The notes beneath the pieces are model-generated. The model saw only the letters and a program-made list of their open reading frames with translations, was not told where the DNA came from and ran no database searches. A stretch of 64,000 nt of DNA, from NCBI GenBank assembly GCA_019694755.1, contig JAIBBI010000010.1:1-64000 (forward strand), in the 5' to 3' direction. Below, piece after piece: positions 54,102 to 64,000 of this stretch. This DNA is from Gemmataceae bacterium (GTDB taxonomy: Bacteria; Planctomycetota; Planctomycetia; Gemmatales; Gemmataceae). A program made the position numbers and the translations under genes. Positions within the stretch are counted from its first letter, which is position 1. Each line of letters begins with the position of its first letter.

Positions 54102-54412
54102 TGCGATCTCCCATGAAGACGAGACGGATAACCCGATAATCGCCCACCGCACGACGTGATGATAAAGATGAGAAAGTCGTGAGGACTGGACCCGGGGGCA
54201 ATTGTAGCGCGGGGTGTGCCAATGTGCAAGGGATGAACCGGCGACACCCGGTGGGCGTCCCGCAATCCCAATCCCCAGTCCAGTTCTAACGATTGTCGGG
54301 ACCGTGCTCGTCGGGCAATCCGGGGGCGGGGGATCTGCCCGCTTTTCCCCGCGTGCCTAGTTATGTTAGAAGTGAAGCTCCTCCCAACCGGCATAGCTTA
54401 CCGCGAGGCACG
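54102..54412. other. 311-bp divergent intergenic region
   Basis: No gene is supported here. It separates the divergent beta-helix and metzincin genes and should contain both promoters, but I see no hexamer pair good enough to place them. A GC-rich stretch with several short palindromic words lies around 54220-54340. Confidence 0.4.
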
Positions 54413-56935
54413 ATGTATTCCCGATCGATCGCGCTCGTCCTGATGGTGACGGGCCTGTCCTTCCTGACCGGCGACATGCGCGGCCAGGAGAAAACCGACG
54501 TCCCCAAAGCCGACCTGTCGCAGTTGCGACGCAGCATGACCAAGGGCGGCGGCGGCCCCGGCGAACTCAAGAAGTACGACGACGTCATCACGAAGTCGGC
54601 CAAGAGTTACCCCGGCGTCTTCCTCGTCCACCGTATCGATGACAAGGTCTACTTCGAAATCCCGAAGGAAGGCCTCGACCGACTGATGCTCTGGCAGTCG
54701 GAAGTCGCCAAGGGCCCGGCCGGCGTGAGCTGGGGTGGCCAGTCGATCGGCAGTGTGTTTCTCCGCTGGGAGCGGCGCGGCAACAAAGTCGTGCTGTGGA
54801 AAGCCTCCTTCGCCAAGCGCGGCGACGGCAAGGCCCTGCAGACTGCCGTCGACTCCGCCAACATGGACGCGATCGTGGCCGCCTTTCCCGTCGAGTGCGA
54901 AGGCAAGGACCGCTCGTCCGTCATCAACGTCACCAACATGTACCTCGGCGACCTCACCGACCTTTCAGGCCGGGGCGGCGGGTCGAGCATCGATGCCGAG
55001 CGTTCGTTCCTGGAAGAGATCAAGGCGTTTCCGACGAACATTGAAGTCCGCTCGCTGCTCACCTCGCGGGGCTCGCCGGCCGGTGCCGGTGGAAATCTGC
55101 CGCAGATCCCGGGGCTGACTCCACGCGGCGGGCGGGGCGGCAACACCCAGCTCGTTCACTTCAGCCTGACCATGTTGCCCGAAAAGCCGATGATGCCCCG
55201 GCTGTTCGACCCGCGGGTCGGCTACTTCACCGAGGGCTTCGAGAGCTTCGGCTCGGACAAGAAATGGACCGAGACGAAGGAGTACATCGCCCGCTTCCGC
55301 CTCGAAAAGAAGGACCCCTCGGCCGACGTTTCGGAAGTGGTCAAGCCGATCACGTTCTACATCAGCCGGGAGGTGCCGGAGAAGTGGCGCCCGTACATCA
55401 TGAAGGGCGTCGAAGACTGGAAGGGCGCGTTCGAGAAGGCCGGCTTCAAGAACGCCATCGTGGCGAAGGAAGCCCCGGACGCCCGGCAGGACCCGACGTG
55501 GGATCCGGAAGACGCCCGCTACTCCGTGATTCGCTGGGTGGCCGAGCCGATCGCGAACGCGATGGGTCCGAACGTCCACGACCCGCGGTCCGGCGAGATC
55601 ATCTCGGCGCACATCATCTTCTGGCATGACATTCAGCGGCTCGCGCAGGAATGGTACTTCGTGCAGTGCTCCGCCCAGGACGAGCGGGCCCGTAAGTTGC
55701 CGTTCCCCGATGAGCTGACCGGCGACCTGATCCGGTACGTCGCCTGCCACGAGGTCGGCCACACGCTCGGCCTCCGGCACAATCACCGGGCCAGCTCCGC
55801 GTACACCATCGAACAACTCCGCGACCCCGCTTTCGCCGAGAAGTTCGGCACCGTGGCATCGATCATGGCTTACGGGCGGAACAACTACGTCGCACAGCCC
55901 GAGGACAAGGTCAAACGGCTGATTCCGGTCGTCGGGCCGTATGATTATTTCGCCATCGAATGGGGCTACCGCCCGATCCCGGATGCGAAGACACCCGAGG
56001 CCGAGATCCCGACGCTCGACAAGTGGGCGGCCCGGCAGATGGACGAGCCGCTCCTGCGGTTCGGCGGCGAGGACGGCCCGGCCTCGGTTGACCCGACCGT
56101 GAAGACCGAGAACATCGGCTCCGACTCGCTCAAGGCGACGGAACTCGGGCTGAAGAACGTCGACCGCGTCCTCGACTACCTGCTGAAGGCGACGACGACG
56201 ACGGGCGAAGATTACTCGCTGCTGCAGAGCACCTACGGTGTCATCCTGTCGCAGCGAGCGGGCTGGCTCCGGGCCGTGGCTTTGAACGTGGGCGGCGTCG
56301 TCGAGAGCCGGACACTCGCCGGCCGCGGCGGGGAAACTTTCAAACGCGTGCCGAAGGATCGGCAGAAGGAGGCGGTCGCCTTCTTGCTCAAGCACGCATT
56401 CACCACGCCGACGAAGCTCATGAACCCGGAGATCATCAACCGGTTCAAGTACACCAACGTCTCCAGTGACATCACCAGCTTCCAGAATTCGCTGCTCCGC
56501 AGCCTGCTCTCGGCCGGCCGGCTCAAACGGCTCCAGGACGGCGAAATCCAGGAAGGCGATAAGGCGTACACGCCTTCGGATCTGGTGGACGACCTGCAGG
56601 CCGGGATCTGGAGCGAGCTGAGCACGGATGGTGCCAAGATCGACCCGCTGCGGCGGAACCTTCAGCGGACGTATCTCGATATCATGAAGAATGCGATTTC
56701 GCCGAAGCCGGAAGAGCCGGCCCCGGCCACCCTGCCGACCGCGCCCGGCCCCCGCCGGGGCGGCCCCGGCGGCGAAAGCTCCAGTGGGCCGGAAGACCTG
56801 AAGGCCATCGGCCGCGACGCGCTCGGCCGGCTGCGGGAGAAGCTCACGGCGGCCAAGGCCGGCGACGCGATCACTCGCGTCCACATCAAGGACTGCCTGG
56901 CCGAGGTCGACGCGATCCTGAAAGAGAAGAAGTAA
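54413..56935 (+). CDS. Secreted zinc metalloprotease (DUF5117/DUF4953 metzincin)
   Basis: This 840-residue exported protein has a signal peptide (about residues 1-24). The N-terminal third is the DUF5117-like domain (KYDDVITKSAKSYPGVFLVHRIDDKVYFEIP near 55). The catalytic domain has the metzincin zinc motif HEVGHTLGLRH (about 445-455) and a probable Met-turn SIMAYGRNNYV near 483. The C-terminal part is helical, with a Pro/Gly-rich linker near 780. Its substrate is unknown. I chose ATG at 54413, with GAGG upstream, because the frame further upstream codes no signal peptide. It lies between two giant beta-helix genes of opposite strand. Confidence 0.9.
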   Translation: MYSRSIALVLMVTGLSFLTGDMRGQEKTDVPKADLSQLRRSMTKGGGGPGELKKYDDVITKSAKSYPGVFLVHRIDDKVYFEIPKEGLDRLMLWQSEVAKGPAGVSWGGQSIGSVFLRWERRGNKVVLWKASFAKRGDGKALQTAVDSANMDAIVAAFPVECEGKDRSSVINVTNMYLGDLTDLSGRGGGSSIDAERSFLEEIKAFPTNIEVRSLLTSRGSPAGAGGNLPQIPGLTPRGGRGGNTQLVHFSLTMLPEKPMMPRLFDPRVGYFTEGFESFGSDKKWTETKEYIARFRLEKKDPSADVSEVVKPITFYISREVPEKWRPYIMKGVEDWKGAFEKAGFKNAIVAKEAPDARQDPTWDPEDARYSVIRWVAEPIANAMGPNVHDPRSGEIISAHIIFWHDIQRLAQEWYFVQCSAQDERARKLPFPDELTGDLIRYVACHEVGHTLGLRHNHRASSAYTIEQLRDPAFAEKFGTVASIMAYGRNNYVAQPEDKVKRLIPVVGPYDYFAIEWGYRPIPDAKTPEAEIPTLDKWAARQMDEPLLRFGGEDGPASVDPTVKTENIGSDSLKATELGLKNVDRVLDYLLKATTTTGEDYSLLQSTYGVILSQRAGWLRAVALNVGGVVESRTLAGRGGETFKRVPKDRQKEAVAFLLKHAFTTPTKLMNPEIINRFKYTNVSSDITSFQNSLLRSLLSAGRLKRLQDGEIQEGDKAYTPSDLVDDLQAGIWSELSTDGAKIDPLRRNLQRTYLDIMKNAISPKPEEPAPATLPTAPGPRRGGPGGESSSGPEDLKAIGRDALGRLREKLTAAKAGDAITRVHIKDCLAEVDAILKEKK

Positions 56936-56951
56936 CAAGAGGTTGAATGAG

Positions 56952-56995
56952 AATCGGGTGCCGGATCGGCTGAGAGGCCGGTCCTGCACCCGATT
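56952..56995 (+). terminator. Hairpin between convergent metzincin and beta-helix genes
   Basis: Arms aatcgggtgc (56952-56961) and gcacccgatt (56986-56995) pair perfectly over 10 bp with a partly structured 24-base interior. A T-rich gttgtttg follows on the plus strand. It fits termination of the metzincin gene. Confidence 0.65.
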
Positions 56996-57004
56996 GTTGT
57001 TTGT

Positions 57005-60000
57005 CTACACCGACTGCAGGAACCGCAACCGGAACTGGAGTAGGTCACCGGCATCGACCTGACCGTTGTTGTCGAAGTCAAACACGGGGCTCGCACTCAG
57101 GAACGCCAGGCGGAATGCGAGGAAGTCAGTTGCCGTGACGGTCCCATCGCCGTCGGCGTCGCCGAACAGGCGGAACAGGCCATTGGTTGGAGTGCCGGTC
57201 AGGACGTAGTCGTCGCCAGGCGTCCCGTCACCATTTCCGTCGAGCGGCGTACCGCCGGCTGTCACCTGGGAGGCCAGGACTTTCAGGGTGTATCGACCAT
57301 CGACGAGCGAATTTGCGACGGTCGATGTTCCGCTGAACGTCAGTCTTGCGGAATTTCCAGTCCAGGTGACGCCGGCGATGGTAACCGTGCCGCCGCCTTG
57401 ACGGGCGAGCACGAAAGCATCGGCCGGGTTACCCGCCAGCGTGACGGGCATGTCGAAGTCGACGGTCAGGCTCGTGACGCGTGACCGCTGAGACGCTCCT
57501 TCGTTGACATGAACGGCCGCGACCCGCGGGGGTACTGGTGCCACGATGCTGAAGGTCTCCCCCGCGAACGGCAGCCCCGTAATTGCATTGCCGGCCGCGT
57601 CGCCGACGCCGGCCGAATTGACCAGATCGAGTCGAACCGTTCCTGTGCCCGTACCGCGATTCACGCGAACGGTGTATTGCGTCGGCCCCCCAATCACGCC
57701 AACGATTCCAGCTCCGGTCAGTCCTGTTGCCTGGATCGCGAAATGGCTCGCCGCGAGACCGGGGGCCGGCTGGCTGAGAGTGACCAGATAATCAACCGTG
57801 GCTGCGGCTGTCGGATTCGGGCCGACACGGACGATGGAGGCGACCGTCGGGTTATGTGTGTCAATGTCGAGGAGATCGCCGATCACAATGGCCGATTGCG
57901 GATTGCCGACCGCGTCCTGCGCGCCGGAAACCGATACATCGATATCAGCAAGTTCGATTCCGAGGTCGGCGACGGAGAAGGTTGCACTGAACGTGCGGGC
58001 ATCGATCCACTGCGCCATGGCCAAGGACAACGTCGCCCCGGGGTTCTCTACGGGGAACGCGACAGCCGGCAGGACTGCCTGGTTCATGGGCTCGTTGTAG
58101 GTCACCGTCAGCGTCAGGCCGGCGGGTCCGACCACGGCATCATTGAGCAACAGGTTATCCGCGGCGAGTTTCGCCACCGATGGCGCGACATGATCAATCG
58201 TGTAGGCGGGTCCGGTGACCGGGAGCGCGGCCAGCAGGTTGCCGGCCGAGTCTGTGATTCCCACGGGGCTGATCACATACAGCGCGAGAGTGCCGGTGCC
58301 CGCTCCGGTTGTCGCCTCCACTACCCAGGTCGTCCCCGATCCGGTCACACTGGTGATCGCGGGCGTGCCGCCGAGCGATCCGTTGAATAGCTGAAAATTC
58401 CCCGCAGCAGCGCCAATGACCGGTTCTGAGAATGTCACAGTCCAGGACACGTTTGTGAGGTTGTTTGCCGTGGCCTGATCGCGGACGATGGACGGTATGA
58501 TCGGGTTCTGCGTGTCGATGGAAAACACATCGGCCGCAGTGGTCTGACCATGGACGTTGCCCGCGAGGTCTTTTCCGCCGGCAACGCGCACATCGATAGC
58601 TGGTAGCGACTGGTTCAGGTCGTAAGCGTTGAACTTCGCGCGGTACTCGGTCGCACTAATCCACTGCCCGCCGGTGAAATGCAACGCGGCACCCGGAGTT
58701 TCCACCGGGAACGTGATAACCGGAGCGACGCCAATGTTCATCGGTTCGGAAAACTGCGCCGTCAGCGAAAACGATTCGGAGCCGGTGTTGTAATCGAAGA
58801 TCATTCCGGTACTGGCCAAAATGGCGACGGTCGGCGCGGATCGATCCACCTGAAATACTTCTCCGGCATACGGCACATTCGACACTTCCAGATCGAGGCC
58901 TGTCGAGTTCGCCGGTTGCAGCCCCAACGGTCCGTCGGCACCGACGCTGGCGGTAACGGTGTAGGAGGTTCCCGACCCGATGATCCCGGTCACGACCGCA
59001 CCGGCCGCGCCCGCACCGACGAGCGTGAAATTCGCGGTCGACAGACCGACTACAGGGGAAGCGAGAACCACGCTCCACGAAACACTGGCGGCGTTTGTGT
59101 ATTCGGCCCCCTGGCGCGTCACCCCGGTGATTGAGGTGATCGCGATTTCGACGGCCCCGATGTCCACGTTCGCGCCGACAATGCGGGCGTAGCCGCGCTG
59201 GTCCGTCGTCAACGAGCCGGGGTTGCTGCCGGCGTCGATCAGAGGGCTGCCGAAGAGCGGCTTGTGACTCGGGGTCGGGCCACCGTGAGCGCCCAGAGGG
59301 CTCAACTTGAGGTCCGCGCCGAACGGAAGATTGCCGGTGCCGGAAAAGGAGAAGCCCGCGGAACTGCCAACCGCGCTGGCATTCAACGTGATCGTCCCCG
59401 GCACCGAGATATCGCCACCCCCGTTCCCGCTAACAACGGAACTGTTGATGGTCACGGTCGGCGACCCGGACATGAAGACAATTCCCGACGGACCGGTAGT
59501 CGAAGTATTGCCGGCAATTGTGGAGTTGTTGATGTTTAGCACGCCGTTGAAGAGCGACGTGGTTGACGTACCTAATGCTATTCCGGCCGCGGCCGGGGCA
59601 GCGTTACCGGAAAGTGTCGTGTTCTCCAGCAGCACCGTCAGCGGAATCGAAGAACTGGAGAGCATGGCCAATCCGCCGCCGACGATTCCGGCCGTATTCC
59701 CTGCGACAGTCGTACGGCGCAATACCAGATTGGAATTCGGGAACACGACAATTCCGCCGCCCCATGTTGACGCGGTGTTATCCTCGATCGTGGAATCCGT
59801 GATTGTTGTCGGACCGAATGCCCCGACACCACCCCCGCCGAATCCCTTTGCACTGTTCCCGGAGATCACAGTCCGGGCGATCGATATGTTTCCATGATTG
59901 ACCACGCCGCCGCCCGAACTTCCTGACGTGTTGTTGGCAATCCGGGAATCCGAAATGGTCACGGTTCCATACGAGACGTAGATGCCACTCCCACCATAAG

Positions 60001-63000
60001 TCGAACTGCAATCGGAGACGTCGAGGTCGGTCAGCACAATAACTCCATTGCTGATCTTGATTCCGCCGCCATCGTCAAAACTCCGGGCATTTCTGATTGA
60101 CATGCCCGAGATAGTGACGCTGTCCGTCGCACCTAACTGAATTTCAAACATTCGACCGTAGTATGTCGTTCCATACTGTACGGTCAGCAGCTTCGAGCCG
60201 GGGCCGACAATGGCAAGGGAACTGTAAATCGTCGGAAGCTGCGTCGTGGTCAGGGTAATTGATTGGGGCGTAGAGAATACTGCGGGGTCGAAGACGATCG
60301 TATCCGTTCCTGGCACATAGTTCACATCGTACATCGCCTGCTGCAGCGATCCCGGCCCGGATTGATTGGCGTTCGTGACCGTGAATGTGTGCTGATCTTC
60401 GTACGCGCCGATGTCGGAGGCCGCTTCGTCGATTCGCGTGAATCCGACACCACGTTGATCGTAAGTCAGGCCGGCGGGGTTTGAGCCCGCATTGCGGAGC
60501 GGGCTGTCGGATGCGAAGGCGTATGTCTGCGTCAGGCCGCCGTAACTTCCGAGCGCGGTCAACTTCAGGTTCGTGCCGATCGGCAGGTTGTTGGTCCCGT
60601 TGAGCGTGAATCCGCTCGTCGAGCCAATCGCGCTGAAGTTGACGGCGACCGACTTGCCGCCCGCCGCGATATCCGGTTGGGAACCGGCCGAGTTGCCCGA
60701 GATTATGCTACTGTCGACCGATACGCTCCCGGTGCCGAACCGGAAATAGACGCCCGCTCCGACGCCAGAGGTCAGCGTGTTTTGGGTGATCGTACTGTTC
60801 TGGATGACGAGTGGGGCGTTGAACGGCTGACCGGAATCCCAACCGACCAGAAGGGCTCCGCCGCCCGCGCCGCCGGCGGTGTTTCTGGCCAATGTGGAAT
60901 TCCGGATGACATACGGAGTCGTCGTCGATGTGGTCGTCAGGAACAAGCCGCCCGTGTCGAGACTCGAAGTGTTGTTGACAATGGCGGACCGCTCCAGCAG
61001 GAGCCCGCCGGCGACCCGGCCGACCGCCTGCACCTGGGCCGTGTTGTTGGATATCTGCGAATCAGTAATGGTGAGCGAGGCAGTCGTGTAAAGAGCTCCA
61101 TAGCCGCTCGCCGCGGAGTTGGACGAGATCGTTGTACGCTCGATCGTGGCGGGTCCGTAGCTGGTGACGGCTCCGACATTGACGCTTGCGCTATTCGATT
61201 GGATGGTCGAATCACGGATCGTCAGGGCGGTGCTTGCGAAATGCGCGATCCCGCCGACGTAACTTCCCGTACTGAGACTGATCGTGGAATGGTCGATTGA
61301 CAAGGCACCGCCGACAGAGTAGATGGCTCCGCCACTGCCGCGTGTCCAGGCATCGGACACCCTCAGGTAGGAAAGGCTCACCGAAGTCGATGAGGACCCT
61401 CCTACCACAAAGACACGGTCCAAGTAATTTCCGCTGATCACGGGGCGGGGATAACTCGCGCCCTGAATTGCCACGTCGCTCGTAACTGTCAGAGCACCGG
61501 AGTTAAGAGTGATCGTCGGGGTGACGGCAAAGTCAAACGTGATCGTGTCTGCGCCGTTGACGGCGTTCGCCTCGACGATTGCTTGTCGCAGTGTGTTTGG
61601 CCCGCGGTCTTCCCGAGACGTGACGACCCACTGTCGCTCCACCGCTCCGATGTCGGCGGCCTTGCCGTTGACTCGGGCATAATCACCGCCACGTTGATCC
61701 GCGGTACTGCCGGCCGAGTTTGAACCTGCGTCGATGAGCGGACTGCCGGGTTGGGGGGCCAAGCTCAGGGCGAAGGTCGAACCGCCGTTCGAGGACAAGG
61801 ACGGTCCCAACTTGAGGTCGATCCCATACGCCAGATTGCCTCCTTTGTCCGTCTGAACATACCCCGCCGCTGAACCGATTGCGCTGGTACCCACGGCGAC
61901 CGCGTTTGCCGAGAAGATGTCTGGGCCCGACGGTGCGACATTGGCTGCGACGATGCTGCTTTCGACGGTGAGCTGCACCGAGCCCGCTTGCACATTGATT
62001 CCGCCGCCCGAGCTCGTGGCGGTATTGAGATACACAGTGCTGTTTTGAATCAAGACGGAGTCCACCGTGCCTCCGACAAGGATGGCTCCACCGACTCCTG
62101 CGACTGAGTTGCCGTAAAAGGTGCTGTTGCGAACAATCGCCGTGGTGCCGACGCTCCCGGCAACGGTTATGGCGGCGCCAAAGCCCGCCCCATTCGTGAC
62201 TCGGTTGAACTGGAAGTTGCTCTCGCTAACCACAAGACTGCCGCCGCCAAATCTCATGCCGCCACCACTGTTGGCTGCCGTATTGTTTTGGAAAGAAACT
62301 CCTGTCAGCGTGACAGTTGAAGCGTTCGTGATTCCAAGCCCGCCGCCATTAACCGTCGAGGTATTACCGAAGAAAAGGACGTTGCGCAGATCGAGTACCG
62401 CGCCCGTGCCCGCAACGTGAATGCCGCCGCCGTAGCCCGCCGTCGCCGAACTACTGCGAATTTGCGAGTCGAGAATGATCAGCCGCTCGTCATCAACAAG
62501 CAGCGCACCTCCAGTGCTCGCTTTTCCATTAGCTAACCGGATGTTGCGCAGCGTGATGGGAGTGCCAGCCGCAGCCGACGATGTATTGAAGACACGTCCT
62601 GCAAGATTGCCGGACACCGACAGAGCGCCTATGCTCGGTCCCTCGATAGTGACTTGGTCCGAAATCGCGAGTTCGCCCGTCGTCAGGGCGATCGTCTTTG
62701 CCACCCCGTAAAACGTGGCGTCGAACGTGATCGTGTCGGGACCGGGCGCGGCATTGGCATCGAGCACAGCCTGCCGCAGTGAGCCCGCGCCGCTATCGCC
62801 AGTATTGGTGACGAGAAAGCTGTACTGTGATTCGAACGCTCCCATGTCGGCTATCCCACCGACGACCCGCGGCAGGCCTCGCTGGTCTGTGGTCGCCCCC
62901 GTCGGATTCGAGCCGGCGTTGACATAAATACTGCCCGGCCGGAGGCGGTGTGTTTTCGTCGGTCCGCCGTTGTCGGCCAGTGGCTCGAGCGAGCCTAGCC

Positions 63001-64000
63001 CGGCCGTGACGTTGCCGCTACCCGACATCGTGAAACCGCCGACGTTACCGATAGCAGATTGATTGACCGTGACCTGCTGCTGAGAAAACACGTCAGGCCC
63101 TGACACGCTGTCGTAGGCCGAGTTGAATGCGATGATCGAGCTGGCAATGTCCAGGCTCGTCGTCGCACCGGCAGGGATACGAATGCCGCCACCTTGACCG
63201 TTCGCAACATTGCTGACAATGGTGGTGTTGCGCACCGAAAGAGCTGCTGTATTGTAAAGCTCGATGCCGGCCGCATCGCGAGCGCGATTGCCCGAAAGCG
63301 TACTTCGGACAATCGTGCCGCCGTCTGATGCGTAAAAGGAAATGGCGCCGCCCTGTCCCTTAGTCGCATAGTTCGCCTCGAAGGTGCAGCCATCGATGAC
63401 CAGCCCTTTGGCGACACGCGTATAGATCGCGCCACCCGCACCTTCAGATCCGTTATTGGTGAACGAACAATTGAGGAAACTGACTGGCGCGGGATTCTGG
63501 CTGATATACACGGCGCCACCACCCGTTCGGTTCGCCCGATTGTCGGCAAATGTGCACCGGACGAACGACGCGTTACTCTTGCTGACGTAAACAGCGCCAG
63601 CACCGACGAATCCGCTATCGTCCCAAGCTACATTTCCTGCTAGCTTGCAATCCGTCATGCTCAACGAGCTTGACTCGTAAACGTACAGGGCGCCGCCGGT
63701 ACGAGCATTGTTGTCGATGAATGTGCAGCGTTCGAGGGTCACATCTGACTGATACGCCTGGATCGCGCCGCCGAAGCTATTAAAAGTTCCTTCGTTTTCC
63801 TTGAAGACGCAATCGGTCGCAACCAGATCGTTGCTAATGGCGACGACACCGCTGCCGCCGGGGAAGTACCCGTTCTTCAACGTCAGATTGCGGAGCGTTA
63901 CTGGACCGCCGTCGGCCACGTTCGTTGTCAGAACACGCATTTGGCCCGAGAACTCGTCGCGCTCGATGGTCACATTGGCCGCAGACGTTCCGACGATCTC
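57005..64000 (-). CDS. Giant beta-helix / choice-of-anchor Q protein with Ig-like and dockerin-like end (N-terminus outside window)
   Basis: The gene runs off the right edge; 2331 residues are visible and the frame is open to the end. The visible part has four beta-helix modules closed by choice-of-anchor Q blocks (near residues 357, 747, 1163 and 1583 of the visible part; for example SPLIDAGSNPGSLTTDQRG). CSLREA-like GSLRQAVLDANA segments precede three of them. About 1617-2240 holds Ig-like repeats (VSWTVTFSEPVIG, IDTQNPIIPSIV). The end has two EF-hand-like loops (DADGDGTVTATD and DFDNNGQVDAGD) and finishes LQFRLRFLQSV, almost as in the other giant protein. It is probably an extracellular or surface protein. 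Confidence 0.85.
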   Translation of the reverse strand, partial: EIVGTSAANVTIERDEFSGQMRVLTTNVADGGPVTLRNLTLKNGYFPGGSGVVAISNDLVATDCVFKENEGTFNSFGGAIQAYQSDVTLERCTFIDNNARTGGALYVYESSSLSMTDCKLAGNVAWDDSGFVGAGAVYVSKSNASFVRCTFADNRANRTGGGAVYISQNPAPVSFLNCSFTNNGSEGAGGAIYTRVAKGLVIDGCTFEANYATKGQGGAISFYASDGGTIVRSTLSGNRARDAAGIELYNTAALSVRNTTIVSNVANGQGGGIRIPAGATTSLDIASSIIAFNSAYDSVSGPDVFSQQQVTVNQSAIGNVGGFTMSGSGNVTAGLGSLEPLADNGGPTKTHRLRPGSIYVNAGSNPTGATTDQRGLPRVVGGIADMGAFESQYSFLVTNTGDSGAGSLRQAVLDANAAPGPDTITFDATFYGVAKTIALTTGELAISDQVTIEGPSIGALSVSGNLAGRVFNTSSAAAGTPITLRNIRLANGKASTGGALLVDDERLIILDSQIRSSSATAGYGGGIHVAGTGAVLDLRNVLFFGNTSTVNGGGLGITNASTVTLTGVSFQNNTAANSGGGMRFGGGSLVVSESNFQFNRVTNGAGFGAAITVAGSVGTTAIVRNSTFYGNSVAGVGGAILVGGTVDSVLIQNSTVYLNTATSSGGGINVQAGSVQLTVESSIVAANVAPSGPDIFSANAVAVGTSAIGSAAGYVQTDKGGNLAYGIDLKLGPSLSSNGGSTFALSLAPQPGSPLIDAGSNSAGSTADQRGGDYARVNGKAADIGAVERQWVVTSREDRGPNTLRQAIVEANAVNGADTITFDFAVTPTITLNSGALTVTSDVAIQGASYPRPVISGNYLDRVFVVGGSSSTSVSLSYLRVSDAWTRGSGGAIYSVGGALSIDHSTISLSTGSYVGGIAHFASTALTIRDSTIQSNSASVNVGAVTSYGPATIERTTISSNSAASGYGALYTTASLTITDSQISNNTAQVQAVGRVAGGLLLERSAIVNNTSSLDTGGLFLTTTSTTTPYVIRNSTLARNTAGGAGGGALLVGWDSGQPFNAPLVIQNSTITQNTLTSGVGAGVYFRFGTGSVSVDSSIISGNSAGSQPDIAAGGKSVAVNFSAIGSTSGFTLNGTNNLPIGTNLKLTALGSYGGLTQTYAFASDSPLRNAGSNPAGLTYDQRGVGFTRIDEAASDIGAYEDQHTFTVTNANQSGPGSLQQAMYDVNYVPGTDTIVFDPAVFSTPQSITLTTTQLPTIYSSLAIVGPGSKLLTVQYGTTYYGRMFEIQLGATDSVTISGMSIRNARSFDDGGGIKISNGVIVLTDLDVSDCSSTYGGSGIYVSYGTVTISDSRIANNTSGSSGGGVVNHGNISIARTVISGNSAKGFGGGGVGAFGPTTITDSTIEDNTASTWGGGIVVFPNSNLVLRRTTVAGNTAGIVGGGLAMLSSSSIPLTVLLENTTLSGNAAPAAAGIALGTSTTSLFNGVLNINNSTIAGNTSTTGPSGIVFMSGSPTVTINSSVVSGNGGGDISVPGTITLNASAVGSSAGFSFSGTGNLPFGADLKLSPLGAHGGPTPSHKPLFGSPLIDAGSNPGSLTTDQRGYARIVGANVDIGAVEIAITSITGVTRQGAEYTNAASVSWSVVLASPVVGLSTANFTLVGAGAAGAVVTGIIGSGTSYTVTASVGADGPLGLQPANSTGLDLEVSNVPYAGEVFQVDRSAPTVAILASTGMIFDYNTGSESFSLTAQFSEPMNIGVAPVITFPVETPGAALHFTGGQWISATEYRAKFNAYDLNQSLPAIDVRVAGGKDLAGNVHGQTTAADVFSIDTQNPIIPSIVRDQATANNLTNVSWTVTFSEPVIGAAAGNFQLFNGSLGGTPAITSVTGSGTTWVVEATTGAGTGTLALYVISPVGITDSAGNLLAALPVTGPAYTIDHVAPSVAKLAADNLLLNDAVVGPAGLTLTVTYNEPMNQAVLPAVAFPVENPGATLSLAMAQWIDARTFSATFSVADLGIELADIDVSVSGAQDAVGNPQSAIVIGDLLDIDTHNPTVASIVRVGPNPTAAATVDYLVTLSQPAPGLAASHFAIQATGLTGAGIVGVIGGPTQYTVRVNRGTGTGTVRLDLVNSAGVGDAAGNAITGLPFAGETFSIVAPVPPRVAAVHVNEGASQRSRVTSLTVDFDMPVTLAGNPADAFVLARQGGGTVTIAGVTWTGNSARLTFSGTSTVANSLVDGRYTLKVLASQVTAGGTPLDGNGDGTPGDDYVLTGTPTNGLFRLFGDADGDGTVTATDFLAFRLAFLSASPVFDFDNNGQVDAGDLLQFRLRFLQSV

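Noticed and set aside
57005-64000. Possible CRISPR or tandem DNA repeat in the beta-helix genes
   Set aside because: The recurring words encode Asn/Gly-rich beta-helix turns, with irregular spacing and no conserved direct repeats with unique spacers.

Overview
The window is high-GC bacterial chromosome that fits a planctomycete of the Gemmataceae type. The clues are two DUF1559 pseudopilin-like genes with the [18 protein letters not shown]-terminus, extracellular proteins carrying the planctomycete LExRxxPA motif near the N-terminus, giant beta-helix proteins of the choice-of-anchor Q type with dockerin-like tails, a PEP-CTERM protein, a secreted DUF5117-type metzincin, a PQQ-like propeller protein opening with WPQWRGPNRDG, and a DUF58/VWA pair. 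I found no rRNA, tRNA, CRISPR array, phage gene or transposase. The assignment is inference from gene content, not from a marker gene.

Layout. 1-1378: tandem sugar-nucleotide epimerase/reductase paralogues, the first cut by the window edge. 1379-3519: ECF-like sigma factor, single-domain response regulator, metallo-beta-lactamase-fold hydrolase. 3578-11256: a long leftward run (small membrane protein, 79-aa protein, FIST sensor, PfpI/DJ-1 protein, xylose isomerase, 603-aa membrane protein, YdjY-like lipoprotein, DUF1624-like acyltransferase). 11413-13845: a secreted protein made of five 155-residue repeats. 13850-22770 leftward: a 1600-aa double VWA membrane protein coupled to DUF58, a long acyl-CoA dehydrogenase, and a TPR/DUF3299-like protein. 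22848-25372: an OmpR-type response regulator and histidine kinase. 25410-30546 leftward: a coupled trio of fused MFS/spermidine synthase, APC permease and PYROXD2-like FAD enzyme.

30659-35545: PQQ-like propeller protein, TatD nuclease, an ABCD/YddA-type ABC protein whose ATPase motifs are largely lost, and the divergent queuosine genes queF and queC. 35546-35935 holds a striking nested palindrome cluster. 35936-40787 leftward: UbiD-family decarboxylase, ACT-domain protein and two DUF1559 proteins, the last three each followed by a clear terminator. 41263-49075 rightward: PEP-CTERM protein, two exported or membrane hypotheticals (HEAT-like; zinc-ribbon/TPR), Gfo/Idh/MocA oxidoreductase, FtsH. 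49089-64000: two giant leftward beta-helix/choice-of-anchor Q proteins on either side of a rightward secreted metzincin.

Most of the window is ordinary chromosomal gene content for such an organism. The less usual items are the degenerate ABC protein, the indel-free five-fold repeat protein, the perfect nested palindrome, the fused double-VWA protein, the coupled polyamine-like trio, and the paired giant surface proteins around the metzincin. I see no system here that I can firmly call undescribed.
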